A stretch of 29,955 nucleotides of DNA from an uncultured Oscillibacter sp. (GCA_946494635.1 CAMMCS010000003.1:1-29955), one strand, 5' to 3'. Counted from the first letter of the stretch, positions 5,952-16,298 are shown. Numbers and translations: made by a program. Notes: a model not told the origin generated them from the sequence alone.

Positions 5952-8900
5952 ATGAGGAAGCAGCTGACTGCGGTACTGTTAACCCTATGCATGATGCTGA
6001 CCCTGCTGCCGGCCCCGGCCTACGCCGCCGTGGGCGACCTGCTTGGCAACAGCCCGGCTGCGAATCAGGAGCTGCTGGATCAGCTGAGTGCCCTCACCGG
6101 CCAGGACAGTGAGACGGTCCTCGCCCTGTTGGAACAGTACGGCCTTCTGGACGAGGACGGCAACCTGTCCACCGACCAGACCGTGGAGCTGGACGGGGTG
6201 GAGTACACCCTGGAGGGGATCGAGGCCCTGCTGAGCGATCCGAACACCGATCTCGGCCAGACCGGCTATGTGGACGGGGTTCCCATCGCGCTGGGGAATC
6301 TCGCGACCATTATTGCCATCGAGCGGGAGCTCCAGCGGATCCAGGAGACCTACTTCTCCGGAAAGTCCTTTGACGGCGAGGCGCTGGACAACCTGAACAG
6401 CCTGATCGACCAGATCCAGGCGGAGGGCATCACCGTCCAGAGCGGGGAGGATGGTCAAACCGCCTCCGCCCCCGACACGAAGGTCTCCCTGGATGTGAGT
6501 GACTTCCAGGAGCTGGAGTTCGGCCTGCAATACGGGCTCAGCGGGGGCATCACCAGCGGCACCACCGACGCGTACTCCTACACTCTGAAGGTCTCCTATG
6601 ATCCCGGCCTGATCGGCGACGTCATCGACAGGATCGTGGTGGGCCCGTATTACAACTTGACCACGGAAGGGGTGGACCCGAACGTCCGCGTCACCCTGAC
6701 GGAGGACCACCGCACTGACGAATTTACCTATACCTATACCTATGACAGCAGCGACCCCACCGCCGCCAGGAGCAACCGGCTGCGGGTCTATGTTTACTGG
6801 AAGAACCCGACCCTCTCTCCCTATTCCCACTACAGCTTCGGCGAGCTGGCCGGATCGCTGACCTTCTCCGACCCCACCGGCCGGATGGTGTTCCAGGACG
6901 GCTCCACCTACTCGGACGCCCACACCCTGCTGCTGACCACGGAGCGGGAGGCGCCCGACCTGTCCAAAACCTCGTGGACGAATCCGGAGAACACGGACCA
7001 TTTTGAGAATAGATGGAGCGATGCCGTTGATTTCCCCATCCTGGACAGAAGCAGGGATGAGGACCATAAGACCCAGGTGGACCGGATCAACGACCTGATC
7101 GCCATTCTCCAGGGGGCCAAGACGGAGGCCACCGATAAGCCCATCACCGAGAGCAACGCCATCTTCTATACCGTCACGGGCGAGCTGTATCAGTCCAACA
7201 GCAAGGGTGACTATATGACTGTGGTGGAGGGAAACCCAAACAGTTATGCTGAACTCCTTCCGGAAGCAGAGAGAATAGTCCTAGATCCTCTCGTCGATGA
7301 GGACGATCATAACCAATTTAAAAGCGGCGACACAGAGCCCTTTGCGTTTGATTACACCGCCTGGAGCGAGACGGGGGAAGACGCCGTGTTTTCCACCATC
7401 AGAGTGGTGGCGCCGTATTGGCATGCCAACGGCGGCGGCGCATACGAACAGATCGATCTCAGCATCAAAAACTGCACCGTGACCCTGTTGGACAACGGGG
7501 GAACCGACACGGGAGCCCCGAAGCTGATCAGCGTCTCCGCCCCGGAGGGGCCCTACTACCCCGGGCAGGTGGTCCCCGTCACCCTGACCTTTGACGAGCT
7601 GGTGAAGGTGGCGGACGACACCGTTATCACCGTCAATAACAAGGATTACGCCGCGGAGGAGCTGCGCATGAACACCGCGGGCAGCCGGCTGGTGCTGTGG
7701 TACCGGGTGCTGCCGGTGGACGGCGCCGGGCTGAACGTCTCTTTCGAGGCCTCTGACATCTGGAACAAAACGGTGGAGGTCAACAAGACCGTGGACAATG
7801 TGGAGCTCGTCACCGCCCAGCGGCGCAGCGCCGTCACCGATATGAACGTAACGATGGCGGACGGGGACGATCTGGCCAAAACTGCCACCGTCACCATCAC
7901 CCTGGACAATGCGTATGCGCAGGATATTCAGGACTATATCAGTTCAAACGGCCAGCTGCCCTTCCGGGCGGCAATCTACACAGGCGGCACGGAGGTCTCC
8001 TCCCTGCCCATCAAGCAGCAGGAGGACGATTCCTTTGCCACGGATCCCTACACAATCCCGGCGGGGACAGGCACAGCCAACCGGTACCACGCCATCCTCC
8101 AGGTCAATGAGGGCACGGCGGACAGCCCTGCCTGGACAGAGCTGCCCTGGTGGGACAAGAGCTTCTCCAGCGGCGCCATCCACGCGGTGACCAGCGTGAC
8201 GGTTCACGCCAGCACCGACTACAGCGGGAGCTATATCTACACCATCGACGCATCAGATCGGCGCACCTGGCCCACCGTCTGGGCCACCCTCTATACGGGG
8301 ACCGGCGAGGAGCCCACCTATACCACCGGCACATGGGACTGCAAAACCGTGAGCGGAGACGTCACTGCCACCATTGTGGCAGATCCCGAACATCTCAATG
8401 ATGTCAGATATGGCAAGATCCAGCCTGGCAGCGGCAGCGGCTGGATCCGGTGTACCTTCACCGCCGACAACGGCACAGAGGACACCAGCGACGACGTGAC
8501 CAGCGAGACCTACCGGGAGTTCTATGTGGTCGTGGGGGAGGTGCCCTTCCTGGGCTTTGCCTCCGACACCGTGACCGCCCAGCGGTACGCCGCCCTGACC
8601 CTGAGCTGGGGCAGCAACCTGGGCTCTTTCCAGGGCGGAAGTGAGCCGTACACGATCAAGCTCTATCAGGGCAACTTCACGGGCGAGAATGCGCCACTGG
8701 ATGAGACGGCCCTTGTAGCTGAATACACCAGTCAGACTGCCAGTATCGAGATCCCGGCGGGCGTGCTGTCGGAGATGTCCGCGACGAGCGACGTGGACTA
8801 CACCGTGGTGGTCTCCGCCCCCGACCCGCGGGGCAGCAGTTACTCGACCCTGACCGACCGGGTGGGCATCACCCTGGAGAGCCAGCCCGTCACCGCCCGG

Positions 8901-11900
8901 CTGATCCGGCCGGCGGACCTCTACATCACCGACGACGTGGAGTCCGTGGACATCGGCTGGGAGCTGAAGGGCCTGGCTGAGGGACAGCAGGCCACCTTCA
9001 CCGTCCAGCGGGTGCGGGCGGATGACAGCCTGGAGACGGTCGCCTCCTTCTCTGTCCAAGATCCGGGGGGTTCCTATACCCTGTACCCGTCGGCGGTAGA
9101 GACCGCCTATATCAGAGGCCTGAAGGACACCTATCAGGTCACCCTCACGGTGGACAACGGCGACCAGGCCCCCAGCACCGACGCCTTCGCCCTCCACGTC
9201 TACAACAGCGACGGCCTGTGGCTGGTGGACAAGGCTGGGAAACGGATCGACGGTTCGATCATCCGGATGAATAACAATGATAAGGTTATAAACGCCGGAA
9301 TTCTGACGAACACGGAGGAGATTCTGGCCCTGCGGCAGCAGCTGGGCCTGCTGGAGTACATCGGCGTCAACTACGACGCCTACACCTGGAACTCCTTCCG
9401 GGACGGCATCCGCTGGGCCACCGACAACGGCGCCATCTCCATCAACTACAAGCAGGGCGGGCTGTACGAGAACATTGAGAACTTCAGCTACGACACCTAT
9501 CTGCCCGAGCTGCTGATGGGCATTTCCACCACTGAGGGCGGCAGCGCCACCATCACCGCCACCCATGCCGCCACCGGCATGAGCGCCAGCGTTGAAGTTT
9601 ACGCCTCCACCCTGAAGGACAAGTTCTACCTGTTCCAGGTGACCCCGGCGGCGGTGACCACCCTGCGGTACACCGACGGGAGTAATAGGCAGAAAGAGGT
9701 CACCACCAATAAGGACGGCGTGCTGGCCCTCTACGAGCCCACCGGCATCGCCAGCGACGTGCGGCTCAGCTCCGCGGTCACAGACGCGGACGGAACCAAG
9801 GAGTACCTGGGCACCATCCAGCAGGAGGAGCTCCTGTCCGGCGAGGGGGACGCCACCAAGCTCCAGCTCTACCCCCTGAATACCGTCCGCCTGCGGGAGG
9901 CCGCCAAGGTGGAGCTGACCCTGGTGGAGCCCGACGGCTCCCCCCTGGCCGATTCCCCCGTCATCGTCCGGGGCGGCGTGTATAAGAACGGCCGCTTCTG
10001 CCCGGACGCCGGCCTGGGAGAGAGCCGGGACTCCATCGGAGGAGGCGGCGCGGACCAGCGGGAACACGGAACCAAGTTCGACACCGACGAAAACGGCAAA
10101 ATCACCATCTACTTCGACCCCAGCGAATTCCATTACAGCGGAGAGACCTCCGGCTCCCTGCTCCCCTCGGACCAGATCAAGTATGTGCTGGAGATCACCG
10201 ACATTGATGATGACACCTACTACCCCCTGTTCCAGACCGTGGACGGCACCGTCAGCCCCCTGAAGGAGATGCGCGCCGCCTCCGGCGTGGTGGTGCTGGA
10301 GGAGGTGCCCGAGGGGGAGGCAAACAAGCCCTTCATTGCCCGGCAGACCGTCACCTACTACAACGCCGAAGGCCAGGCGAGCCAGACCATGGACGTGCGC
10401 CGCTCCACCGGCTTCGTGGGCCCCAACAGCACCTTCCCCACGGCGGAGCTGAACACCGTTGTACTGGCCTGGGGTGTGCCGGCGAAGGACGAGTACACCT
10501 CCAATCGATACAACCTGACCATCGTGACCGAGGACGGCTATGAGCCCGAAGAGGGCCTGAGCCCCAGCACCACCTACTACCCCTTTGCCTCCATCCCGGT
10601 GGTGGAGTGCGATATGACGCTCTCCGCCGCCACCATGACCGACGCCGGCTGGGTGGACAGTGCGGAGGATGTGGGCCTCAAGGTCCGGCTGAGCGAACAT
10701 GTGGGAATGAGCGAAACAGAACCTGGTGTGACCGGTGTGACCACCCTCCTCCAGGAGATCACCCTGCCCTTCCGGGCCATCGACCTGACCCATGTGACCC
10801 CGGTGGATAAGGCCGAAAATGTCACCGGCATGCTGTTCACCATGACCGAGGCCTCCGCCCTGGAGCAGGCGACGAGGGCCTTTACCACAGATGTGACCGG
10901 CGACGCTGTGGCCGGGAAGCTGGCCTCCGGCCTGCTGAACCTCACCGGCGGCATCGACACCAGCGTGTTCAAGATGCTGGTCACCCCCAGCGACGATCCC
11001 ACGGTGTTCAACGCCCTGATCTGGGCGGGCTATGACGATCTGGAGCTGGCGGACGCGGACTACTCCGAGGACGGCGTGGCCGTGAGCCTCTACTCCGGCG
11101 AGTTCGACGTGGGCCTGCCCTCCCGGGAAAAGGTCAGCGATATGGCCCGGGGCTCCTACCTCCCCGCCAGCGTCTCCACCAAGCGCCAGGTCGCGCTGGA
11201 TTCCACCGGCGCGGATCTCAAGCTCCAGCTGGAGGGCTTCTACGAGGCGGAGATCCGCTATAACGGCGAGGATTGGGAGGTCTACACCAAGGGCGGCGGC
11301 TTCTCCGCCGGCGTGGGCGTGGAGTTCGGCTTCGACGTCAACGCCTTTGTGGGCCCCGTGCCCGTCACCGGCTCCTTCCGGGTGGGCGGCGCCGTGCAGC
11401 TCAGCTTCCAGACCGCCCTGCGCTATGACCAGGGGGACGAGCCGGTCAACGACTTCCTCACCAACCTGCGCCTCAGCGCCTACGTCAATGCCTTCGGCGG
11501 CTTCGGCTTCGACTTCGCCATCGTGGCGCTGAAGATCGGCCTCTTCGGCGAGCTGGGCGTGGACAGCCAGAACCAGTTCCTGACCCGGGCCGCAGGCAAT
11601 GATCTGCAGGGGCAGCAGCTGGCCCTGCAAAGCCAGGTGGGCATCAAGTTCGTGGCCCAGTTCCTCTTCATCTCCTACGAGGCGGTGCTGGCCTCCGTCT
11701 CCTACCAGGATTCCTGGCATTACAACGGCTGGGAAGCCATTGAGGATTACTGGGACGAGACCGGCACCGGGCTGTCCATCCAGAGCCTCCAGTACGCGGC
11801 GGCCGCGAACGGTTTGGCTGTGGCCTCCGCCACCGCCACCCTCCAGAGCCGGGACTACCTGGAGCAGTATGCCCGCAGCTGGAACGAGCCCCAGGCCCGC

Positions 11901-14900
11901 ATGTCCCTGCGCAGCCTAACCAATACAGAGAATGCCTGGACGGACATTCTCCAGGAAAACGCCAATCCCGCCTCCTTCCCCGAGATCAGCGACGACGGGC
12001 AGCTGCTGGCCTACATCAGCGACTGCGGCAGCCCCAGCATCTACGACAGCCGGGCCCATTTCAGCACCCGGAACGGCAGCGGCTACGGGTCCTCCAGTGC
12101 GATTGCCGGCCCCGACGGCTTTACCGGCTACGGCGACAGCGACGTGGACATCGCGGGCACCAGCGACTTTGCCGCGGCGGCCTGGGTGCGGCTGAAGCAG
12201 AGGCTGGAAACCAAGGATGCCGGAGAGAAGGTCTCCCTGGAGGAGCAGAACACCCTGATGAACGGTGCGGAGATCGTGGCGTCTGTTTACCAGAATGGCG
12301 AATGGACCTCCACCCGCCTGACCAACGACAGCGCCCCCGACCTGGCCCCCGCGGTGGCGGCCAACGACAGCAGAGCCATCGTATTCTGGCGCAGCGCGGT
12401 CAGCAACATAGAATCGACCGACAGCCAGGAGGATCTGCTGGACTTTGACGCCCGGGACTGCATCATGTACAGCGTCTACGACGGCGCTGGCTGGAGCGAG
12501 CCCGCCATGCTCTACAACGGCTCCAACGGCTCCGTCAAGGCCCTCCAGGCCGCCATGCTCCCCGACGGCACCGCCATCGCGGTGTACACCCTGGACCGCA
12601 GCGAGGCGGACGCCGGCAGCTATGAGATCGCCTACACCATCGTGGACAGCGACGGCGAGCTGGGCACCACCATGCTGGCCACCAGCGACACCTGGCTGGA
12701 TGAGAACCCCCAGGTGGTGACGGCAAACTTTGGCACGGACGATACCCGCTTCGTCATCGGCTGGCACAGCCTCCAGGACGGAGAGAGCAATATCCAGATG
12801 CTGGCGGTGGATGAAAACGGAGCGATGTCCAACGACTTCCCCGCCTCCCTGACCGCCCTGGTCCGGGACGGCAGCGCCGCGGTGAGCAGCGACTTCCGCT
12901 TCGCCTCCATGGGTGAAAACGACAGTATTGACAACCTGACGGTCATCTGGAGCGAGACGGTGGAGGACGGAACCGACGCCAACGGCAACCTTGTGGCAGC
13001 TCACAGCGCGCTGAAGGCCGCCAAGCTGCTGCGCAGCGATACGGACAGCAATTACCGCCTGTCCGCCCCTCTGGAGGTGGCGGTGCTGCCGGACAACAAC
13101 CTGGTCAACCACTTCAGCGCCTACCTCGACAGCAGCGGCCAGGTCAAGGCGGTGATCCAGGCCACCAAGTACAGCAATGATAACACAGTGGAGATCCTTC
13201 TGGAAGACAGCGACGGCAACCCCATCTTGATGCCAGACGGCAAAACCCAGGCAACGATCACCATTCCCAGCGAGGAGACCATGCTCTACACCGCCACCTC
13301 CCAGTTTAAGGAGTACGCGGTGGAGGTGGACGCCATCGGGGTGGACTATGAGAACCTGGCCCTGGATCGCCTGACGCCCATCCAGTTCCAGATCCGCAAC
13401 ACGGGCCTGAAGCCTGTGAGCGGTCTGACCGTCAAACTGACTGAGGAGACGACGGAGACTGCTTCTCTGACGGGCTCCCTCCAGCCGGGGGAGAGCGCCA
13501 CCCTCACCGTCATGCATCAGGTGGGCGGCGAAGTGAGCAACACGGGCTACACGATCTCGGGCGGCAATGGCATCAGCGAGACCGGCACCGTCTATCTGGA
13601 CTACCCGGACGTCGGCATCTCCCAGATGAAGGTGCTGAAGGAGGAGGCGGGCGAGCGCACCATCGCGGTCACCCTCTACAACGCCTCCGCCGCCACCCTG
13701 GCCGGGAGCAAGGGCCGGACCGTCAAGCTGGCCTTCTACACCGACAACCTGCTGACGGAGGCGGCCCCGGTAACCCCCCTCTCCACCGGAAGCGACATCA
13801 CCGTTGATGACAAAACCAAAACCATCACCATCTCCGGCGAAGACAACCTGTCCCGCATCGACGACGGCACCTTCACCCTGACCCTCACCTACGATGTGGG
13901 CGAGTATGTGAAGACAACCCTCGAAAAACAAGAGATCCCCGACAGCGGCGTCTACCTGTACGCCGACGCCTGGGCGGAAGGCAAGGTGGGCGAACAGAAG
14001 GATCCCCAGCGCCTGCCCGAATACCACGACGCCGACAACCAGGCCGCCGCCCTCCTCACCGGCGCCTATGCCCGCACCGGCCACCAGTACACCAGCCTGG
14101 ACGTGGAGCAGAGGACGGACAGCACCACCGGCAACACCACCGCCACCGTGACCCTGACCAACAACTCCCTGCGGGAGCAGACGGTCGATCGCCTGCTGGC
14201 CGTCCTGGTGAACGAACAGCGCGAGCCGCTGGAGAGCGAAATCGTGGATACTGAAACCAAGCTTGCCGGAGAGACCTCGGACACCCAGGACGTGGCCTTC
14301 AGCCGGGCGGGCCAGCGGGTGCTGGTATACCCCCTGGTCATGGACAACGTTCTTTATTTCGAGGGCCTGCCCATCACGCCGGAGGACTTCCAGACCAGCG
14401 GAGGGGACGGCATCAATTTCGCGTGTACCTACCAGCTTCGGGAGAGCGACTCCGCCACGAATCTGCTGATCTCGGCGTATTCAACGGACCCGAACGGCGT
14501 CACGATCAACGGCAAGCCTTTGGGCTTCGGCGGCTCCGAATCCGTCAGTTTGGACCCCCTGGTGGGCCAGGGCACGGATCCCATAACGGTGGAGATCCAG
14601 CTGGGCGAGTCCCGCTACACCCTGAAGCTGCTGCCCAGAGACTACGGCGTCAATTACCCGGAGGATCCGACCATCATCACCCAGCCCCAGGACGCCGCCT
14701 ACCTGCAGCACGGCGCGGCAGAGCCCCTGACCGTGAAGGCCCAGGTCTCCGACGGCGGTAAGCTCTCCTACCAGTGGTATCGGAACGTGACCCGCTCTGA
14801 CAGCGGCCCATATCGGGAGGAGATCGAAGGCGCCACGGAAGCGACCTACACCCCGCCAACAGACACCCTGGGCACCATCTACTACTCCTGCCAGGTGACC

Positions 14901-16007
14901 AATACCCTTCCCACCGGGGAAACCGCTTCTGAAAACAGTACGCCTGCGGGTGTCACCGTGACAAAGGCGGGTACAGCAGAGCACATCATCACCTTTGACG
15001 CCGCCGGCGGCGCGTGCTCCGTGGCCAGCGCCGTGACGACGGGCGGGAAGCTCGCCAGCCTGCCCACGCCCACGCCCACCCGGGAGGGATATACCTTCAG
15101 CGGCTGGTTTACCGCCTCCTCCGGCGGCGAAAAGGTCACTACCGACACAGCCTTCACCTCGAATACCACCCTCTTCGCCCAGTGGATCCAGGAGGGCGGA
15201 GGCGACAATCCCGGCGGAGGCGGCGGCGGATCCTCCTCCTATAGGATCACCGTGGAGTCCAGCGGCAGCGGCACAGTCACAGCCAGCCGGAGCTCCGCCA
15301 GCGCGGGCAGCACTGTCACGCTGACTGTGGAGCCGGAGGACGGCTATCAGCTTGACAGCCTCACCGCGGCAGACCGGAATGGAAAGGCGATCACGCTCAA
15401 TGACAAGGGGGATGGTACCTACACCTTTACCATGCCGTCCAGCGCCGTCACCGTGAAGGCGGCCTTTGCCCCGATCGACCCGGAGCCCCTGCCCTTTGTG
15501 GACGTGCCCGACGACGCCTATTACCGCGACGCCGTCAGCTGGGCTGTGGCCAACGGGGTCACCAACGGCACCAGCGGCACCACCTTCAGCCCCTATAACC
15601 CCTGCACCCGCGCACAGATGGTGACCTTCCTGTGGCGGTCTGTCGGCTCTCCCGCGCCCAGCGGCGAAAGCAATCCCTTCGTGGATGTATCCGAAGGCGC
15701 CTACTATTATGACGCGGTGCTGTGGGCTGTGGAGCAGGGAATCACCAACGGCACCAGCGGTACCACCTTCAGCCCCAACGCCACCGTTACCCGCGGGCAG
15801 ACGGTCACCTTCCTGTGGCGCCACGCCGGGTCTCCGGACGTCAGCGGCAGCAGCTTCACAGATGTAGCGGCTGACGCCTACTACAGCACCGCGGTAGCCT
15901 GGGCCGCCAGAGAGGGAATCACCAGCGGCACCACGGCCACCACCTTCAGCCCCTATGATCCCTGCACCCGCGCGCAGATCGTGACCTTCCTGTACCGGGC
16001 GCGGTAA
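5952..16007 (+). CDS. Giant secreted multidomain SLH-anchored surface protein (3351 aa)
   Basis: The start has AGGAGG 7 nt upstream (5939-5944). A signal peptide covers residues 1-25 (cut after PAYA). Approximate layout: 26-165 helical N-domain shared with the paralogue; 166-520 beta-rich, including a lower-GC block; from 522 a chain of Ig/fibronectin-like sandwiches starting at VSAPEGPYYPGQ; 1140-1240 a Big2-like module (GLYENIENFSY); 1780-1925 a glycine/aromatic block; 2000-2430 propeller-like repeats; 2450-2680 CARDB-like; 2830-2905 cadherin-like; 2905-3005 Ig-like; 3011-3080 an InlB B-repeat (GYTFSGWF); a Gly/Ser linker; 3096-3175 a bacterial repeat; SLH repeats from 3182, 3243 and 3302. 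SLH repeats bind pyruvylated secondary wall polymers, so it should sit outside the cell on the peptidoglycan. No catalytic motif was recognised. Adhesion or matrix binding is plausible but unproven. Confidence 0.92.
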   Translation: MRKQLTAVLLTLCMMLTLLPAPAYAAVGDLLGNSPAANQELLDQLSALTGQDSETVLALLEQYGLLDEDGNLSTDQTVELDGVEYTLEGIEALLSDPNTDLGQTGYVDGVPIALGNLATIIAIERELQRIQETYFSGKSFDGEALDNLNSLIDQIQAEGITVQSGEDGQTASAPDTKVSLDVSDFQELEFGLQYGLSGGITSGTTDAYSYTLKVSYDPGLIGDVIDRIVVGPYYNLTTEGVDPNVRVTLTEDHRTDEFTYTYTYDSSDPTAARSNRLRVYVYWKNPTLSPYSHYSFGELAGSLTFSDPTGRMVFQDGSTYSDAHTLLLTTEREAPDLSKTSWTNPENTDHFENRWSDAVDFPILDRSRDEDHKTQVDRINDLIAILQGAKTEATDKPITESNAIFYTVTGELYQSNSKGDYMTVVEGNPNSYAELLPEAERIVLDPLVDEDDHNQFKSGDTEPFAFDYTAWSETGEDAVFSTIRVVAPYWHANGGGAYEQIDLSIKNCTVTLLDNGGTDTGAPKLISVSAPEGPYYPGQVVPVTLTFDELVKVADDTVITVNNKDYAAEELRMNTAGSRLVLWYRVLPVDGAGLNVSFEASDIWNKTVEVNKTVDNVELVTAQRRSAVTDMNVTMADGDDLAKTATVTITLDNAYAQDIQDYISSNGQLPFRAAIYTGGTEVSSLPIKQQEDDSFATDPYTIPAGTGTANRYHAILQVNEGTADSPAWTELPWWDKSFSSGAIHAVTSVTVHASTDYSGSYIYTIDASDRRTWPTVWATLYTGTGEEPTYTTGTWDCKTVSGDVTATIVADPEHLNDVRYGKIQPGSGSGWIRCTFTADNGTEDTSDDVTSETYREFYVVVGEVPFLGFASDTVTAQRYAALTLSWGSNLGSFQGGSEPYTIKLYQGNFTGENAPLDETALVAEYTSQTASIEIPAGVLSEMSATSDVDYTVVVSAPDPRGSSYSTLTDRVGITLESQPVTARLIRPADLYITDDVESVDIGWELKGLAEGQQATFTVQRVRADDSLETVASFSVQDPGGSYTLYPSAVETAYIRGLKDTYQVTLTVDNGDQAPSTDAFALHVYNSDGLWLVDKAGKRIDGSIIRMNNNDKVINAGILTNTEEILALRQQLGLLEYIGVNYDAYTWNSFRDGIRWATDNGAISINYKQGGLYENIENFSYDTYLPELLMGISTTEGGSATITATHAATGMSASVEVYASTLKDKFYLFQVTPAAVTTLRYTDGSNRQKEVTTNKDGVLALYEPTGIASDVRLSSAVTDADGTKEYLGTIQQEELLSGEGDATKLQLYPLNTVRLREAAKVELTLVEPDGSPLADSPVIVRGGVYKNGRFCPDAGLGESRDSIGGGGADQREHGTKFDTDENGKITIYFDPSEFHYSGETSGSLLPSDQIKYVLEITDIDDDTYYPLFQTVDGTVSPLKEMRAASGVVVLEEVPEGEANKPFIARQTVTYYNAEGQASQTMDVRRSTGFVGPNSTFPTAELNTVVLAWGVPAKDEYTSNRYNLTIVTEDGYEPEEGLSPSTTYYPFASIPVVECDMTLSAATMTDAGWVDSAEDVGLKVRLSEHVGMSETEPGVTGVTTLLQEITLPFRAIDLTHVTPVDKAENVTGMLFTMTEASALEQATRAFTTDVTGDAVAGKLASGLLNLTGGIDTSVFKMLVTPSDDPTVFNALIWAGYDDLELADADYSEDGVAVSLYSGEFDVGLPSREKVSDMARGSYLPASVSTKRQVALDSTGADLKLQLEGFYEAEIRYNGEDWEVYTKGGGFSAGVGVEFGFDVNAFVGPVPVTGSFRVGGAVQLSFQTALRYDQGDEPVNDFLTNLRLSAYVNAFGGFGFDFAIVALKIGLFGELGVDSQNQFLTRAAGNDLQGQQLALQSQVGIKFVAQFLFISYEAVLASVSYQDSWHYNGWEAIEDYWDETGTGLSIQSLQYAAAANGLAVASATATLQSRDYLEQYARSWNEPQARMSLRSLTNTENAWTDILQENANPASFPEISDDGQLLAYISDCGSPSIYDSRAHFSTRNGSGYGSSSAIAGPDGFTGYGDSDVDIAGTSDFAAAAWVRLKQRLETKDAGEKVSLEEQNTLMNGAEIVASVYQNGEWTSTRLTNDSAPDLAPAVAANDSRAIVFWRSAVSNIESTDSQEDLLDFDARDCIMYSVYDGAGWSEPAMLYNGSNGSVKALQAAMLPDGTAIAVYTLDRSEADAGSYEIAYTIVDSDGELGTTMLATSDTWLDENPQVVTANFGTDDTRFVIGWHSLQDGESNIQMLAVDENGAMSNDFPASLTALVRDGSAAVSSDFRFASMGENDSIDNLTVIWSETVEDGTDANGNLVAAHSALKAAKLLRSDTDSNYRLSAPLEVAVLPDNNLVNHFSAYLDSSGQVKAVIQATKYSNDNTVEILLEDSDGNPILMPDGKTQATITIPSEETMLYTATSQFKEYAVEVDAIGVDYENLALDRLTPIQFQIRNTGLKPVSGLTVKLTEETTETASLTGSLQPGESATLTVMHQVGGEVSNTGYTISGGNGISETGTVYLDYPDVGISQMKVLKEEAGERTIAVTLYNASAATLAGSKGRTVKLAFYTDNLLTEAAPVTPLSTGSDITVDDKTKTITISGEDNLSRIDDGTFTLTLTYDVGEYVKTTLEKQEIPDSGVYLYADAWAEGKVGEQKDPQRLPEYHDADNQAAALLTGAYARTGHQYTSLDVEQRTDSTTGNTTATVTLTNNSLREQTVDRLLAVLVNEQREPLESEIVDTETKLAGETSDTQDVAFSRAGQRVLVYPLVMDNVLYFEGLPITPEDFQTSGGDGINFACTYQLRESDSATNLLISAYSTDPNGVTINGKPLGFGGSESVSLDPLVGQGTDPITVEIQLGESRYTLKLLPRDYGVNYPEDPTIITQPQDAAYLQHGAAEPLTVKAQVSDGGKLSYQWYRNVTRSDSGPYREEIEGATEATYTPPTDTLGTIYYSCQVTNTLPTGETASENSTPAGVTVTKAGTAEHIITFDAAGGACSVASAVTTGGKLASLPTPTPTREGYTFSGWFTASSGGEKVTTDTAFTSNTTLFAQWIQEGGGDNPGGGGGGSSSYRITVESSGSGTVTASRSSASAGSTVTLTVEPEDGYQLDSLTAADRNGKAITLNDKGDGTYTFTMPSSAVTVKAAFAPIDPEPLPFVDVPDDAYYRDAVSWAVANGVTNGTSGTTFSPYNPCTRAQMVTFLWRSVGSPAPSGESNPFVDVSEGAYYYDAVLWAVEQGITNGTSGTTFSPNATVTRGQTVTFLWRHAGSPDVSGSSFTDVAADAYYSTAVAWAAREGITSGTTATTFSPYDPCTRAQIVTFLYRAR
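15495..16004 (+). repeat. Three SLH repeats of the left giant protein
   Basis: Three units of about 60 codons begin at 15495 (FVDVPDDAYYRDAV), 15678 (FVDVSEGAYYYDAV) and 15855 (FTDVAADAYYSTAV). Each ends with a TRAQ- or TRGQ-type motif followed by VTFLWR/VTFLYR. The first two share a near-identical stretch encoding GTSGTTFSP, so they are also DNA-level repeats that could recombine. Confidence 0.93.
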
Positions 16008-16139
16008 CCAGCAGCTTGACACCTCCGCATCGCCGCTCCGTGGCGGCTGCGGCGCCAGGGCGAAACCTGTCCTGCGGGCGCAGGCCCAATCGGATCTCCC
16101 AGGACCGCTTCGCGGAATTCTGTCAGCGCCCTGATCCAG

Positions 16140-16174
16140 AAAAATCCTGCCGGGAATTCCCGGCAGGATTTTTT
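16140..16174 (+). terminator. Terminator of the left giant gene
   Basis: A perfect palindrome at 16141-16172 (AAAATCCTGCCGGGAA and its complement, centred on GAATTC) is followed on the plus strand by a run of six T residues (16169-16174). It lies about 130 bp after the stop at 16007. Because the stem also has flanking As, it could work in both directions. Confidence 0.9.
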
Positions 16175-16298
16175 CAATCCCGCGTATGTTCACCATGCCA
16201 GCGTCCCTGCCATAAAGGGGAAGCGCCTCTGCCTCCCGCCGGGCTGTCCGGCCGGAAAGCCGCCTCTGCCTCCGGGGCAGCCTCCATGCCAATACAGG

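Noticed and set aside
8253..11720. Minus-strand 1155-codon open frame inside the left giant gene
   Set aside because: It is a GC-rich shadow: Gly/Val/His-rich composition, no domain, and fully antisense to a coding frame with signal peptide and homologous paralogue.
15560..15960. Short direct repeats resembling a CRISPR or tandem array
   Set aside because: The repeated GGCACC-rich segments are the coding units of SLH repeats, with no spacer structure.
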